DNA of 64,000 nucleotides, from NCBI GenBank assembly GCA_003508835.1, contig PUFA01000022.1:3038001-3102000 (forward strand), in the 5' to 3' direction. Under the pieces are notes generated by a model. The model saw nothing but the letters and a program-made list of their open reading frames with translations, did not search any database and had not been told where the DNA came from. The position numbers and the translations under genes are program-made. This document shows positions 35,845 through 47,484 of the stretch, one piece after another. The DNA is from Eonycteris spelaea (Eukaryota; Chordata; Mammalia; Chiroptera; Pteropodidae). Numbering within the stretch: the stretch's first letter is position 1; each line of letters starts with the position of its first letter.

Positions 35845-36680
35845 AGTACCCAAACCTCCTCTGTGGAGCCCTTCCAGAAAGGCCACAGCACCCTGTGTAA
35901 AGCAACCAATGCATTTGTTTCTCCTTCCATCTTAAGAATAAAACTCATGAGAGAGCATCCCTTAACTCTAATGTAAAACTTAGACTAAACATGTCATTAT
36001 TACCTTTCTCATGTAAATTTTCTTCTCAAATACATTACAGATGTATAAAATGAAAAGATTAAAAGTGTTATTTCTATTGCAGATACTGGGAGTATCTACA
36101 AGTAAGTTACGGGAGTATAGTGGTCGTATGTTGTTTTCTCGGTACAATACCCCCCTATTTTACCATGGAAGGCCACCCTTACTTTTGAATGACGATATGG
36201 TGGGACTAACACAATCGCTTGTTTCTCCTGTATTAGAAGTCTTCAACAGAGTGTCTCAAGGCTGTTTTTGGTGAGAGAAAACCCCTAAAATGGATGTGCT
36301 GTCCCCCCGCCCTAGATCTCCAGGGCTCCTTTGGTTCCTGTGCTTTAGTGTCCATCAATTTTGAGTCTACAGCTGTCCAAAAATTTCATTTTTTACTGTT
36401 TGCCAGAGACTCTTTCTATTGCAAGTAAAGTTGTTCGACTTTTACAAGGGGGAATTTGGGTGGGAATAGCCCTTAAGAGTTACCTAAAATCCCCCTCCGT
36501 GGGCAGCTGCCTGTGCCGCCTCTGCAGCAGGCTCGGCTGCGTCCACTGCAGAGTCTGGGGAAACAACAAACATGGATCTCCTCTCCCATTTCTACTTAAA
36601 ATTCTCCCGTACATAGTACCTGAATTCTCCCTGGCCTTAATCTGTTTTCAACCTCTAACTTTAGCAAAATAGAAACTGAA
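35845..36680. other. unassigned block with GC-richer core
   Basis: 35845-35970 has faint L2-like sequence ('ctcctctgtggagcccttcc'). 36041-36672 holds two consecutive open frames (77 and 103 codons) and is GC-richer near 36480-36560. A splice-acceptor-like 'tttctattgcag' occurs at 36070-36081. No domain recognised and no matching donor or exon established. Confidence 0.35.
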
Positions 36681-36684
36681 CTGT

Positions 36685-38840
36685 ATGAAATTCATTAGAA
36701 TTTTCTTCTTCACTTTAATTGCAATGAGAATTAGGAAAATTACTGAATCTTTGTGGTAACATCCCAAATGTCGAACAGCAATAGTAACAAAACACTTTAA
36801 AAAGAAACTGTGACCAGAGAAGCAAAACAAAAATCAAAACTGCCATGATAAAAGGGCTAAAGAAAATGTATGTTTGTTTTAAGCAAAAGAAAATTTAAGA
36901 ATGCATGATGGTTATCTTTAAACATGTAAAGAACTATCAAGTAGAAAGGTCAAAACTTAGAGTAAAAGGTAAATGCTGTAGGGTGCCATATTTAGTTCAA
37001 TTTGAGAAATGCCTGTCGACTACTATTTCCCAAAAAAGGAACTAGCCATACAGAAAGTTTTCCACTTCTGGAAATGATAAAGGAGAGGCATAAATGACAT
37101 CTGTCTGGAAAGCCAGAGAATTCAACTCTCAGCTTCTATATTTCTATGTACCCAAAACTAAAATTTCAGTTATTCTGCTTCATATTCACAGAATAGTGAT
37201 GTAATATCTATTACAACTGAAGTGTTTCATGCAGAGGGTAACCATATATAAAAAGAAACAAAAGAACTTCTGAAAGTTACCCTAAATGCTATACAGTTGC
37301 CTTTTGATCTCCTTTCTAGAATTGTATTCCTTGGATTCAAGTCTTACATGTTAACTATAATTAATTTTCATGTATAATTTACAAAATAAGTAACCATTTT
37401 GAAAAGAAAAAAAGCCATCAACAACAAACCAGTAGCAGTTGTACTTATATTTAGGGTTGGCAAATCCAAAATGGCCTAATCTCAGAGAAAAAGAAGCAGT
37501 TGACTTGCTGAAGTTTTCATATTAATCTGAACCAAATTAAATTCCCACTATAATGTCCATTATGGAAGATTTTAGTTCTGTATTTACAGCATTTACGGAG
37601 GGTGGGTAGGCGCATGCTTTATACAGGTTTTCTAAGAGTGGCTTCCAGATCAGTGGTTGATGAAGTATTATAATGTATGTCTCTGCATTCCAGGATGCTA
37701 GTGCAGCTACACGGCAGTGTGAAAAATCATTTACAACAACAGTTTAATTTGTAAACAGTCTCACAGTAATTCTCTGTCCTATACTGCAAAAGGCCCTGGT
37801 GTAATGTGATCTATATACAGAAATCAATGCTACAGAGCAGGTTACTGTAGCAAGAGAGACATGGATTGGCAACTGCAAAGCAGCCACTCTTAATAGTAGG
37901 TCAGTTCTAAACTAACCTTTGTTTCCTTGCCTCTTCCTACATTTGCATAACTAAAAATATCCCTCAAAATCCACTAACCATTAAGAAACTTTGTTTCCTA
38001 TGTTCACTAAAAATATACTAAAAAGAGAATAAGAAACTTTAAGCATGGCATCCACACATATATCAAATATATCCCTTATCACATACATAGATTGTCAAAT
38101 TTTACAAGGAAGTAAACTGAAATAAATGCATTACAAAACACAAAAATATTTGCCCCCATGTTGTCTCCACAAAGGGTCATACTAACAACCGACTTAGAGA
38201 ATTTAACTCATTAACTTAAACAATTATATATTAATTGACCTGAGGAGTTAAAGGCAGCCTGAATGCATGAATATTTTTACATCCTGTCTTACATCAAGAA
38301 AATTAAGATTCAATATTCAATATTCCAGCATGAGACCAACCAGTCATTTAACAATTATTTACATAATTAAACATAGAAACCAACATACAGGTATCATTCC
38401 TTTCCTTTGTCTTTAGGCACTATTTTTATTTGTTACCTAGTCATTTGAAAATAGATAAAATGTACGTTTAATAAGACATCCTTCACTAATTTATCTTTAA
38501 GTTTTTTTAATATGTCTGTTGTTATACTATTTATATGCCTTAAAACGATTATTTTCAAAGAACTTGACAAAGAAAAGAATGACAAAGTTGGAAAACTATT
38601 TAGTCTATTAAACACTTCAGTACCTTTCCAGATTGATAAATTTTGGGTAGACTACAAGAAAAAAGAATTTGGTATCTATATATAATACTTGGAATAAATG
38701 ACAACTCAGGCACAGTCTTGAAGAAGACTAAAAATGAGGACCAGACTAAGCATGCATCTTGCTAAATCTATTAGAAATCCAAGCAGGTTCCTCACGACCT
38801 GTGCTAAATTGAAAATAAATAGCAAGAACGTAATGGAAGG
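36685..38840. other. unassigned single-copy sequence
   Basis: No repeat family or gene recognised. Confidence 0.5.
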
Positions 38841-38844
38841 GCTC

Positions 38845-39365
38845 CCTGTCAGACCACTTCTGGAATGCATGTTCAGTTCTTAAACACTATTTTGAATTTA
38901 ACAATAGTGTAATGATCTTCTTACATATTAACTAATATTTAAGAACTTCAACAAAGCAGAATATATTCAGAGGTAAATGGTATGTGGAAAGCCATTTGAA
39001 ATTATGCCAAGAGGATCGGTTGAAGAAAATAAGACTATTTAGTTTGGAGTAAAAACAAAATTGGCAGAGCAAGAAAAAACCATGAGAAATATTCTCAATT
39101 CTGAATAACAGTGTTTAGAATTTGGGGTATGTTAAGAAGTTACAGGGATACAAATTTAGCTCAATTAGAAGAAAAGATTTTAAAATGTGGAAATGTTTGA
39201 AGATGAAACTGGCTAGCACATGAGACTAGTAAATCTTCTACAGATGGAGTTACTCTGGTGCGGACTAGATAATTGCAAAGCAGAAATCTTATAGAAATTG
39301 GTTAATGAATACCTGAACTATAGGAGTTTTAAAGTACTTTTTCAATATTAAGATTCTGAATTCTA
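38845..39365 (+). mobile_element. L3/CR1-type LINE 3' fragment
   Basis: 'cagaccacttctggaatgca', 'tgttcagttcttaaacacta', 'gaggatcggttgaagaaaat', 'ctatttagtttggagtaaaa', 'agttacagggatacaaattt' and 'tagctcaattagaagaaaag' follow the CR1/L3 3' order (cacatctggagtactgtgtt, gaaggaactgggactgttta, gctcaacataaggaag). Very old and inactive. Confidence 0.8.
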
Positions 39366-39369
39366 AAAT

Positions 39370-39533
39370 AGAAATGCTATACTCTCAGAGCTTTCACCAC
39401 ATTCTCTAAAAAGGGATTCCTGCTATTCCTCTAGAGTACCTGTTATAAGGCTGAAAGAAAAGAGGAATTACTTAAAGATAGTGAAAGACCAGGAAAAATT
39501 GAAAATGAAAGAGTGAAAGTATGTCTGTCTGTC

Positions 39534-39579
<46 letters not shown>

Positions 39580-40030
39580 CTTATTTTCAAGCCCAAAACG
39601 AAATAAACAAAAGCTTTAAATGGAAGCACAAAGAATTAACGTACTAAATCTAAAATGTAAATATTTTGTTCACGAAACACAAATGTGTGGTTAGCTAAGT
39701 GAAGGTTTCATTAAGGTAGACATGACTATACAGATGACTAGACACAGGACAATGCTACTAAAGCGGATCTAGAGTTTTCCAAAATTTAATATCAAATGAG
39801 CCTGAATTTTTTCTGTATTATTTGACCTGTTTTACAATGAAAGTATCAGAATAAAAACAATAAGACTATTTTCAATAAATAAACATGACAGTTTTAAGAC
39901 ATTCCTTCAAATTACTTGATAGTCTCCCACCCAGAGGTGAGGTCAATGTCTCCTCTGCTCAAATCTGACTGATGGACCGAGAGAATGCATCAGAAGTAAA
40001 TGCAATGCCAGTTTCCAGGTTTCACACTAG
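39370..40030. other. unassigned sequence with (CA)n
   Basis: It contains a 39 bp uninterrupted CA microsatellite at 39539-39577, preceded by (TGTC)n. Otherwise unassigned. Confidence 0.6.
39539..39577. repeat. (CA)n microsatellite
   Basis: About 19 perfect CA units, the longest pure dinucleotide run in the window and a likely length-polymorphic marker. Confidence 0.95.
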
Positions 40031-40034
40031 GGCT

Positions 40035-40435
40035 TTAAAAAAATTGGCAGCTTCCACTTCCTGACTCTTGGGACACTCTCTCTTGGAACTCAGCCACGAT
40101 TCTGTAAGGAAGTTCAAGTACCCGGCAGAGAGGCCCACATGGAAAGGAACCAAGGTGCCTGGCCTTCAGCCCCAGCTGAGCTCCCGCCAACTTGAGTCAA
40201 AGCCATGCGAGTGAGTCATCTTGGAAGTGATCCTCCAGCTCCCTATCAAGTCACCCCAGCCGACACTTTGAAGAGCAAACACATGAGCCTTCCTCAGTGA
40301 CCTCAGCAAATTTGAAGGATAAAGAATAGTTGTTCTTGTCTAAGTACCTAAGTTTGAGGTGGGTTGTTACGCAAAAATAAATAAGCAGAATCAAATCAAA
40401 ACTGGTACTGGCCACATGTATCTTTGCTTTGCTTT
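40035..40435 (+). mobile_element. MLT1-type MaLR solo LTR
   Basis: 'cttccacttcctgactcttg', 'gagaggcccacatggaaagg', 'gtgagtcatcttggaagtga', 'aatagttgttcttgtctaag' and 'tgaggtgggttgttacgcaa' follow the MLT1 order, including the terminal 'gtttgttacgcag' block. Confidence 0.8.
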
Positions 40436-40439
40436 CCAA

Positions 40440-40685
40440 TACCTAGAATGCTAATTTCCCAGCTCTTCTTATAACTATTTGATCATTTTTTCCTGGATTT
40501 TACACACACACACAGGGTACCATAGGGAAAGTTTTTCAAAAGATCTAAATGAATTATAATTTTTATGTGAGAATTTTATAGCACTCTCTGAGATTACAGA
40601 TATTGGAAAATCCATCACAAAAGTAAATGTGGGAATCATCACTCCTGGGAGGTATGGGAGTTATGGGGTAGAAAATGTAAATGCA
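40440..40685. other. unassigned spacer
   Basis: Contains a short CA run at about 40502-40514. Nothing else recognised. Confidence 0.5.
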
Positions 40686-40689
40686 TATC

Positions 40690-40865
40690 TTTATAAAACT
40701 CTTCCACAGTCCTTCCCCTATTTCAGCAGAATATTTTGAACTAGAAGAGATTCTGTATGTCACTTAGCCTAGTCCATTCCATGACAGGTAATTGTTTATA
40801 TCATATAATAAGTGAGCAGCAGAGACAGGTCTCAAACATAGGCATCATGACTCTTGCCTACATGT
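40690..40865 (-). mobile_element. MIR-like SINE fragment, antisense
   Basis: 'ataataagtgagcagcagag' and 'acaggtctcaaacataggca' match the reverse MIR 'ctagtaagtggcagagc' and 'gattcgaacccaggca' blocks. The rest is poorly conserved. Confidence 0.5.
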
Positions 40866-40869
40866 GTAA

Positions 40870-41390
40870 TCACAAAACACAAATGTCCTTAAAAATGAAA
40901 CTCGATAAAAATTAATATAGAATTTAAATCTATAAAAATGTATTTAGTGCTATAATAGCAGTTCTCAAGAATTTACACATTTCCTATGGTCAATGGCTCT
41001 TTGCTGAGCACTATAAATGATAGGAATACAAGGTACATAGTCTCTGCTCCACAGAAGTTCATACTGTAAAGTGCACATATCTTAAACAATTAGAAAAACT
41101 ATGATGGGGCAGAGTCCAAAATAAGGGAAGAGTCAGAAATAGGGTTAGCTTTGTCAAAAAAAGTCTTCAAGCACATGCAGAATACTTTAAGAAGACCATG
41201 TCATTAAAGCTAAGGGACAGTAGGAAGCAGCCAGAATCCATATCACTCATACATTTGCTGCGGACATTAAACAGAATATGCTTAAATGCCTTGTTGAAGA
41301 ACTTAGATTTGCTCCAACAAACAAGGAGTCACTGTAGCAATTAAAATTGTTCAGCCTCTTTCACAGCGATCCATTTCATAAAAACATCAC
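40870..41390. other. unassigned sequence with faint repeat debris
   Basis: 40995-41105 ('tgctgagcactataaatgat', 'gtctctgctccacagaagtt') faintly resembles the ancient 'gagcacctactatgtgccag' repeat. Otherwise unassigned. Confidence 0.4.
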
Positions 41391-41394
41391 CCTT

Positions 41395-41740
41395 AATAAA
41401 TCCAAGCTATGGCCATGGTGTTCCCTCTTCATGAAATAATCTTCTTTCTCACCCTGACGAACTCCAATTCATCCTTTAGGATCCAGGGCAAAGACACCTT
41501 TCTATAGATGCTTCTTAATCTAAGGTTCTATTCACCTCCCTTGGAAGCTCTTTTTTTTAATAATTTTATAGCATTTATCACTTTATGCTATAATTCATTT
41601 GCCTAATGCTCTCCTTACTCTCTGGTATATGAATTCTTTAAAGTCATATACTCTTCCTCACTCCTACCATAATGCCTGGCAGAAGTTAGACAAACAGTAT
41701 AATTTATAGTTAATACATGCCAAATTAAAAATCAAGTTTG
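41395..41740 (+). mobile_element. L2 LINE 3' portion
   Basis: Well-ordered L2 blocks: 'cttcatgaaataatcttctt', 'gaactccaattcatccttta', 'ggatccagggcaaagacacc', 'tttatagcatttatcacttt' and 'ataatgcctggcagaag'. This is the best-preserved L2 here. Confidence 0.88.
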
Positions 41741-41744
41741 TCTT

Positions 41745-42875
41745 ATTTTCTTCTATACTTGGCACCAATAGTCAAATTTCATGCAACACAAAAGAGAAAA
41801 TCAATGCAATAAAACTACTCTCAAAACACTCTGGATACTAAATAATGATCTCCTTTCTCAAGAAAGCTTTATTACCCATTAAGAGCCTGGGATTTGACAA
41901 AAATTCCATAAAACAAGCAATAAAATTATCATATCATTACTTCTCCATACACACAAAATGCACTGAACTCGAATACTGGAAAAGAAAATAAACTTAGTTA
42001 ATTAAAGTATGGAAATTAGCATCTTAGAATAAAATTTGTGTACATTTAGTATAAATTCAATTATTTTCTGCCATGTTTTGCCATGAGAGCTAAGTTAGTT
42101 ATTATTGTCAGTACTATGCCCCATCTCCACAGTCTACTTCCATTTCAATGACAAATGTGAGCAAGAGGACTCAAGTTGTCCATGGACCCACAAGCCCCAC
42201 TCAGTTTCAGACACATAATACTGTAGGGGACTCATTCAGAAATTAAGGTCAGTGCTAAATCAAGAAGCAAAAGTAAAGAACCACTTTATGGGACACTTAA
42301 ACAGCACAAAGGGAAAAATTGTGAAACTACTCATATATAATGTCTGAGGTAGAATTTTAGCCAACGTTGGGCTTCTGAAAACTTGAGTAAATTTTTAAAT
42401 AGATTTAAAAGAATTTTCTTCGGTTAGTCTGTGTCTTATTATAAATTCTGTAGATTTCATCTCATTGAAAAAAAGGAAAAGTCAAAACTGCACATTAAAG
42501 GAAAGGAAATTCCACTAGAACATCATTTCTTTGGGTAAAAGCCTGTCCTTTGAATTTGTATTTTCAGTAAGTTTCTATAAAATGTGTCATAAAAGTAATA
42601 GTTATTTCATAAACTAAATTGTAGGTAAATCTGACATAGAATTCAGTATTCATTCAATAATTGAATTATTGTTCATATATTTTAAGCAATAGATATTGAT
42701 TCAAAATTGATATATGTCCCATCCTTTAGAAATGACCAAAATTACTATTTTATGGGTAACTCCTAAATCATTAGTAAGTACTCGGAGAAAATGCACAAAA
42801 ATGGTGAGTGACTAACTGAGAAAGCTGGTGAAAGCATTAGCAAAACTGGTACTTCATCTTTTAAGATTCAAAACA
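41745..42875. other. unassigned single-copy sequence
   Basis: No repeat family or coding signal recognised. Confidence 0.5.
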
Positions 42876-42879
42876 ACTT

Positions 42880-43350
42880 AGATGGCAGCAGTGGTATATG
42901 CAAAAAAATGGAGGCACAAAAGAGAAGAATCTATTCAGCAAACAGTAATAGCTTATTATGGCTATAGGCAATGGGTTAGGGAGAGAAGTGGCAGGAACGG
43001 ACTGGAAAAGGTAAGACAAGGCCTGGGCTTTGTACCATTCGCAAAAAAGTTATGAAGTTTATCTTCTCTGCAATAAGAAGCTATGAACATTTAGAGTGTT
43101 TGTAGGAAAGGATAACATCATAAGATTTATGTTAAATTAACTCTGGACCTATCATGAAGAAAAGTTTGAAAAACATAAACTAGGAGCAGAAACATTAGGA
43201 AGGCCAATGCAAGACGAAAAGGAAAATGATCACGATATAACAAAGGCAGAAGACAGACTGTAGGCAACAGACATTAGAGTCCCAGTGCAGAGTCAACAGG
43301 ACTTGATGACCAGGAGGCGACACAGAGAAGTGACTAAAATTACTTGAGGA
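42880..43350 (+). mobile_element. ancient interspersed repeat, family not named
   Basis: 'taggcaatgggttagggaga', 'cctgggctttgtaccattcg', 'ggataacatcataagattta' and 'gtcaacaggacttgatgacc' resemble a mammalian repeat with blocks 'gtaggcaatggggagccac', 'gtgacatgatcagatttg' and 'cgacaggacttggtgac'. I cannot give the family name securely. Confidence 0.5.
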
Positions 43351-43559
43351 TTTCAAACTCCTTCTTCACACCATACACAAAAATTAACTCAAAATGTATC
43401 ACAGACCTAAATATTATAAGAACTAAGTTATTAGGCTCTTAGAAGAAAATATAGAAGTAAATCTCTGTGGCCTTGGATTAGGTAAAGCCTTCTTAGATAG
43501 AACAACAAAATTATATATTATTTGTTGTTTGTACTTTTGGTGTTCTATCCGAGAAGGAG

Positions 43560-43599
43560 ATATATATATGTATGTATGCATGCATGCATGTATGTATGT

Positions 43600-43657
<58 letters not shown>
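43560..43657. repeat. (TATG/TGCA/TATATG)n compound microsatellite
   Basis: TA, then TATG, then TGCA units, then a regular TATATG-type array. It interrupts the L1 ORF2 region. Confidence 0.92.
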
Positions 43658-43865
43658 TAAACTTCATAAAAAATTAAAAACTTTTGTGCTTCAGAATATT
43701 CCATCAAGAAAGTAAAAAGGCAACCCACAGGAGAAAATATTTGTAAACCATATGTCCAATAAGAGACTTGTATTTAGAATATAAAAAGAACTCTTACAAC
43801 TCAATAATTAAAAGATAAATAACTCAACTAAGAAATGGGCAAAGATTCTGAATAGATATTTTTCA

Positions 43866-43887
43866 TACACACACACACACACACACA
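43866..43887. repeat. (CA)n microsatellite
   Basis: About eleven CA units inside the same L1, at the L1 'ttttcaaagaagacata' position. Confidence 0.9.
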
Positions 43888-44694
43888 TGCATGGATGCAC
43901 AACAAATACATGAAAAGATGCTCATCATCATTAGCCAGCAATGAAATGCAAATCAAAACCACAATAAAATACCACTTCATATGCACTCAGATGGCTAAAA
44001 AAAAAATGACAAGTGTTAACAAGGATGTGGAGAAAGTGAAACCTTCACACATTCCTAGTGGGAATGTTAAGTCATGCAGCCACTTTGTAAAACCATCAGG
44101 CAGTTCTTCCAAGTGTTAAACACAGAGCTACCATTATGACATAGCAATTCCATTTCTAGCTATACTATCAAGGGGATTTAAAACATATGTCCACAGGAAA
44201 ACACATACAAATGTCTATAACAGCATGATTCATAATAACCAAAAAGTGAAAACAAGCAAAGTGTTCATCAGCTTATGTACTGGATGAATGAAATGTGGAA
44301 TAGTCACACGATGGAATGTTATGCGGCTACGAAAAGGAATGAAGTACTCATACACGTTACAACACAGATGGACCTTGAAAACATCATCCTAAGTGAAAAA
44401 AGCCAGGCACAACAGAACACATGCTGTATGATTCCATTTAAATGAAATGTCCAAATACAGAGATAAAAAGTAATTCATGGTTGCCTACAGCTGTGAGTTG
44501 AAGAGAAATAGGAAGTGATGGCTAACAGGTGCAGGGTTTCATTCCAGGATGCTGAAATCATCTAAAACTGATTTGGGTGATGGTTGTACAAACTCTGTGA
44601 ATATACTAAAAACCACCAACTGGTACATTCTGAATGGATGAAATGTGTGATATGTAAATTGTACCTCAATAGATCTGTTATATTTGTTTTAATA

Positions 44695-45912
44695 GGTAGT
44701 GATTTCAGGATTGTTCTCAGATTCAGTCCCTAAAAATCCATGGCCAGTTTCACGATAATTTTCACAAATATTTGAAAGTGTAAATAACACATAAGTCAGC
44801 AACTTACACAGGGGCAAAAACCACAACACTGTTTTGGCAACAGTTGCCAGCATCGAGTTACCACAGGGCCAATCACATTAGACATGGAGAAACATCAGCA
44901 GGCTGAAGGAGTGGCCTCTTCTGGCAGGCAGCAAGGGTGGTTGAGTCCTCCTCCAGCATCTGTGACATACCTTCCTGTTTCTGAGGTGTAGCAGGAAAGG
45001 AGGAAAATGGCAGCTACCCCAAGCGGTCCAGAATTGTCCAGCGGAGTACACAGGAGGCACTGCTCCCAGGATGATCCTTAGGAATTTCAAGTGTTCTTGA
45101 ATTCCAGAAGAGTGGGCAGAAATTCTGATTTGTGACTGTCACTTTAACATTTTTCTACCTCCTCATCTATATACTCTCAGGTCAAAGTGAACTGGATCAA
45201 CACATGTCACAGAGAGAGCACTGCTGTTAAGCATGGCAAGAGCATTTTTAAAGGAGTGATGACAACAGAGCCACCAATGCTGCGAAATGAACGTGAGGTG
45301 AAGCACATGACAGGCAATGGTTACAGACAGGGTCCCTCAGCACATCGGGCGGCACCCCACTCTCCGTTGTTCAGCCCTCCTATTTAGTCCTCACTTTCTT
45401 ACTGGCTGTACTGCATAGGGAATGTCAAAGGTGTTCATTTAGAATATGTTCATGTTGTGACTTGAATTTTAAACTGTCATTCTGATCCCTTTAAAAAACT
45501 GACCCACAGTTTAGGCCTCAAAATTAATAGGCCACATAATCAACAGGAATAAAGATAAATATATATTTTAAGATACATATAAATACTACATATTTATAAA
45601 TTTTGCTTCTCTTTTACTACAAATGTGTATGTGTGTAACACCCATCTATCTCTTCTCCATCAATTTCTGAGAGCTTTCTACTTTTCTTAGCTGATATCTT
45701 ACCTTTCCAGCATTCCTTTCCTCTATTTTCTATCCCAACTGCAAGTGTGGTAGAGAGTTGCTTTGATCAGTCAACTTTAATAGACTGTCAGGATAGAACA
45801 TTCACTTATTTGGAATTATCCAGCTTTTATCCTAATGAAAGAAACTCTTTAGTTTGAGAATTTCTGAAAGATACTTCTCTAGTCAGGCTTAAGTACTATT
45901 CACACTTACCAT
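44695..45912. other. unassigned single-copy sequence
   Basis: No repeat recognised. Somewhat GC-richer at 44870-45080. Two short frames (70 and 66 codons) have no domain. Confidence 0.5.
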
Positions 45913-45914
45913 AA

Positions 45915-46403
45915 CTTTACTGTTAGAAAGAAGATTGGTGCACATATATACAATGGAATATTACTCAGTCACAAGAAAAGTTGAAATACTGCCATTTGCG
46001 CAACATGGATGGATCTTGAGATAATTATGCTAAGTGAAATAAGTCAGGCAGAAAAAGTTGAGAACCATATTTCATTTATATATGGGTTATAAAAATGAAA
46101 GCAACAAACAAACAAGACAGACAAAAACTCATAGATGCAGATAACAGTTTAGTGGTTACTAAAGGGAAAGGGGAGAGGCGGGTGAGTAGATAAGGGTAAA
46201 GGGGATCAAATATGGTGACAGAAAATTTGACTTCTGATGGTAAACATGCAATGCGATATACGGATGATGTATTATCGAATTGTACACTTGAAACCTATAT
46301 AATTTTATTAACTGATGTCACCCCAATAAATTAAATTTTAAAAAGAACAATAAAAATAATAGAAATAAAAATAATAGAAAATTTTAAAATCTTTACTATT
46401 AGA
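45915..46403 (+). mobile_element. younger 5'-truncated L1 (bat-like 3' end) with target-site duplication
   Basis: 'atacaatggaatattactca', 'acatggatggatcttgagat', 'gtgaaataagtcaggcagaa', 'tggtgacagaaaatttgact', 'gaattgtacacttgaaacct' and 'gatgtcaccccaataaatta', then an A-rich tail. Flanks carry a 13 bp duplication with one mismatch (ctttactgttaga 45915-45927; ctttactattaga 46391-46403). It is less diverged than the other L1s and severely truncated (about 460 bp), so non-coding. The terminal sequence is the type I associate with bat L1s. Confidence 0.88.
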
Positions 46404-46409
46404 CACAAT

Positions 46410-46815
46410 GTGCTATAATGAATGTTGATTTTCAAAATGCCTTTGACCAAGTTCTGCACCAAAAGGTCCTTTAACATTTTGAGTGAAGGGTGGTGAGGAT
46501 GACTAATACGTCACGAATAGGGAACTAGCTTAGAGACAAGTTAACAAGAAGATAAATGGTTACCTTTCTTGCTTTGGCTAAAGACATGAGTATTTCTTTG
46601 GACAGGAAAAAGCGTAAACAATAGGGTATGCAAGACTAAATCCTGGAATTGGTATTATTTTATAAATAATCTCAAAGGAGTTTGCACAAAGGAATCTCTA
46701 AGATTTCAAGTAATACTGAGATGCGTTGAAACTTAGAAAACTAAAAAGTCAATTCTAAACTACATTTAAAATATAGCACACTCTAAGGTAAAAATGTGAG
46801 TCCTAGGAAAGAACC
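46410..46815 (+). mobile_element. L3/CR1-type LINE internal fragment
   Basis: 'gcctttgaccaagttctgca', 'ggaactagcttagagacaag', 'gaagataaatggttaccttt', 'attttataaataatctcaaa' and 'ggagtttgcacaaaggaatc' follow the CR1/L3 reverse-transcriptase region (ggataactggcttagagata, ggaataaatggttactttt, tttataaatgatctggagg). Confidence 0.75.
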
Positions 46816-46819
46816 TGAG

Positions 46820-47235
46820 AGCAAACTCAACATTTCACTTTATTTAAAAAAAGGAGGGGCAGGGGGAGGTATCAAACTTCAGGATATAAACAAGGAGGAG
46901 CATTTGAAATAAAAAAGAACACATCATGCTCTCCTGTACAAAATCTTACATAATACTTACTGTGCACCTCTGTTTACACTACACTTCAAGAAACAGCAAC
47001 AGGGGAAGTCTAATTAACAGAAACTGAAATGACCGAAGAGACGACGAGGTTGATAAAAGACCTGAAAACTGAATTCCAGTTAGGAGAGAGAAAACCAGAA
47101 GAGATATGAGTGAAATGTGCTCTCAGGATGAAGAAAGTTATCTAGGCAAAAGGAAGGGCTATAACTGCATCTTGAGAGGAAAACTATACTGTGCCGAGAT
47201 GAAAGTCTTTATTTCTGACACTGTCAGAGGCTCCT
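46820..47235. other. unassigned sequence
   Basis: Possibly further very old LINE sequence ('gataaaagacctgaaaactg'), but not assignable. Confidence 0.4.
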
Positions 47236-47239
47236 TTTA

Positions 47240-47480
47240 AGTAAATCCAGGCCTGACTTTCACATGACTCTTCCCTTCTCTAACTAATCCACCAGGATTT
47301 CTCCCTTCCTGAATTCATTCGTGGTAATTCTCTGTACCACTCATTTCTCAGAATACAATGCCTTGCTAACATGTTATTCCCAGAGGCTGTTTCCCTGATT
47401 GTAATGGTGGCCTCCTAAGCTGAGGGATTCCATGTTTTCTCTGTCACTCACATATCGATGAGCATAATAATACTCTATCA
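47240..47480 (+). mobile_element. possible L2 LINE fragment
   Basis: 'ctcctaagctgagggattcc', 'atgttttctctgtcactcac' and 'gagcataataatactctatc' faintly match the L2 'gtgagctccttgagggcag' and following blocks. Confidence 0.35.
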
Positions 47481-47484
47481 AATT

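Larger units (their letters stand above)
43355..44690 (+). mobile_element. L1 ORF2 3' half and UTR, sense
   Basis: About 1.3 kb of collinear L1MB-like sequence: 'aaactccttcttcacaccat', 'aatgggcaaagattctgaat', 'aatgcaaatcaaaaccacaa', 'caaggatgtggagaaagtga', 'aaaacatatgtccacaggaa', 'catcctaagtgaaaaaagcc' and 'ctctgtgaatatactaaaaa'. It is broken by stops and frameshifts and holds two microsatellites. The 74-codon frame at 43895-44119 is a remnant of the L1 reading frame region. Confidence 0.9.

Noticed and set aside
43895..44119. 74-codon open frame
   Set aside because: It lies wholly within a decayed L1 ORF2 region and is a fragment of that frame, not a host gene.
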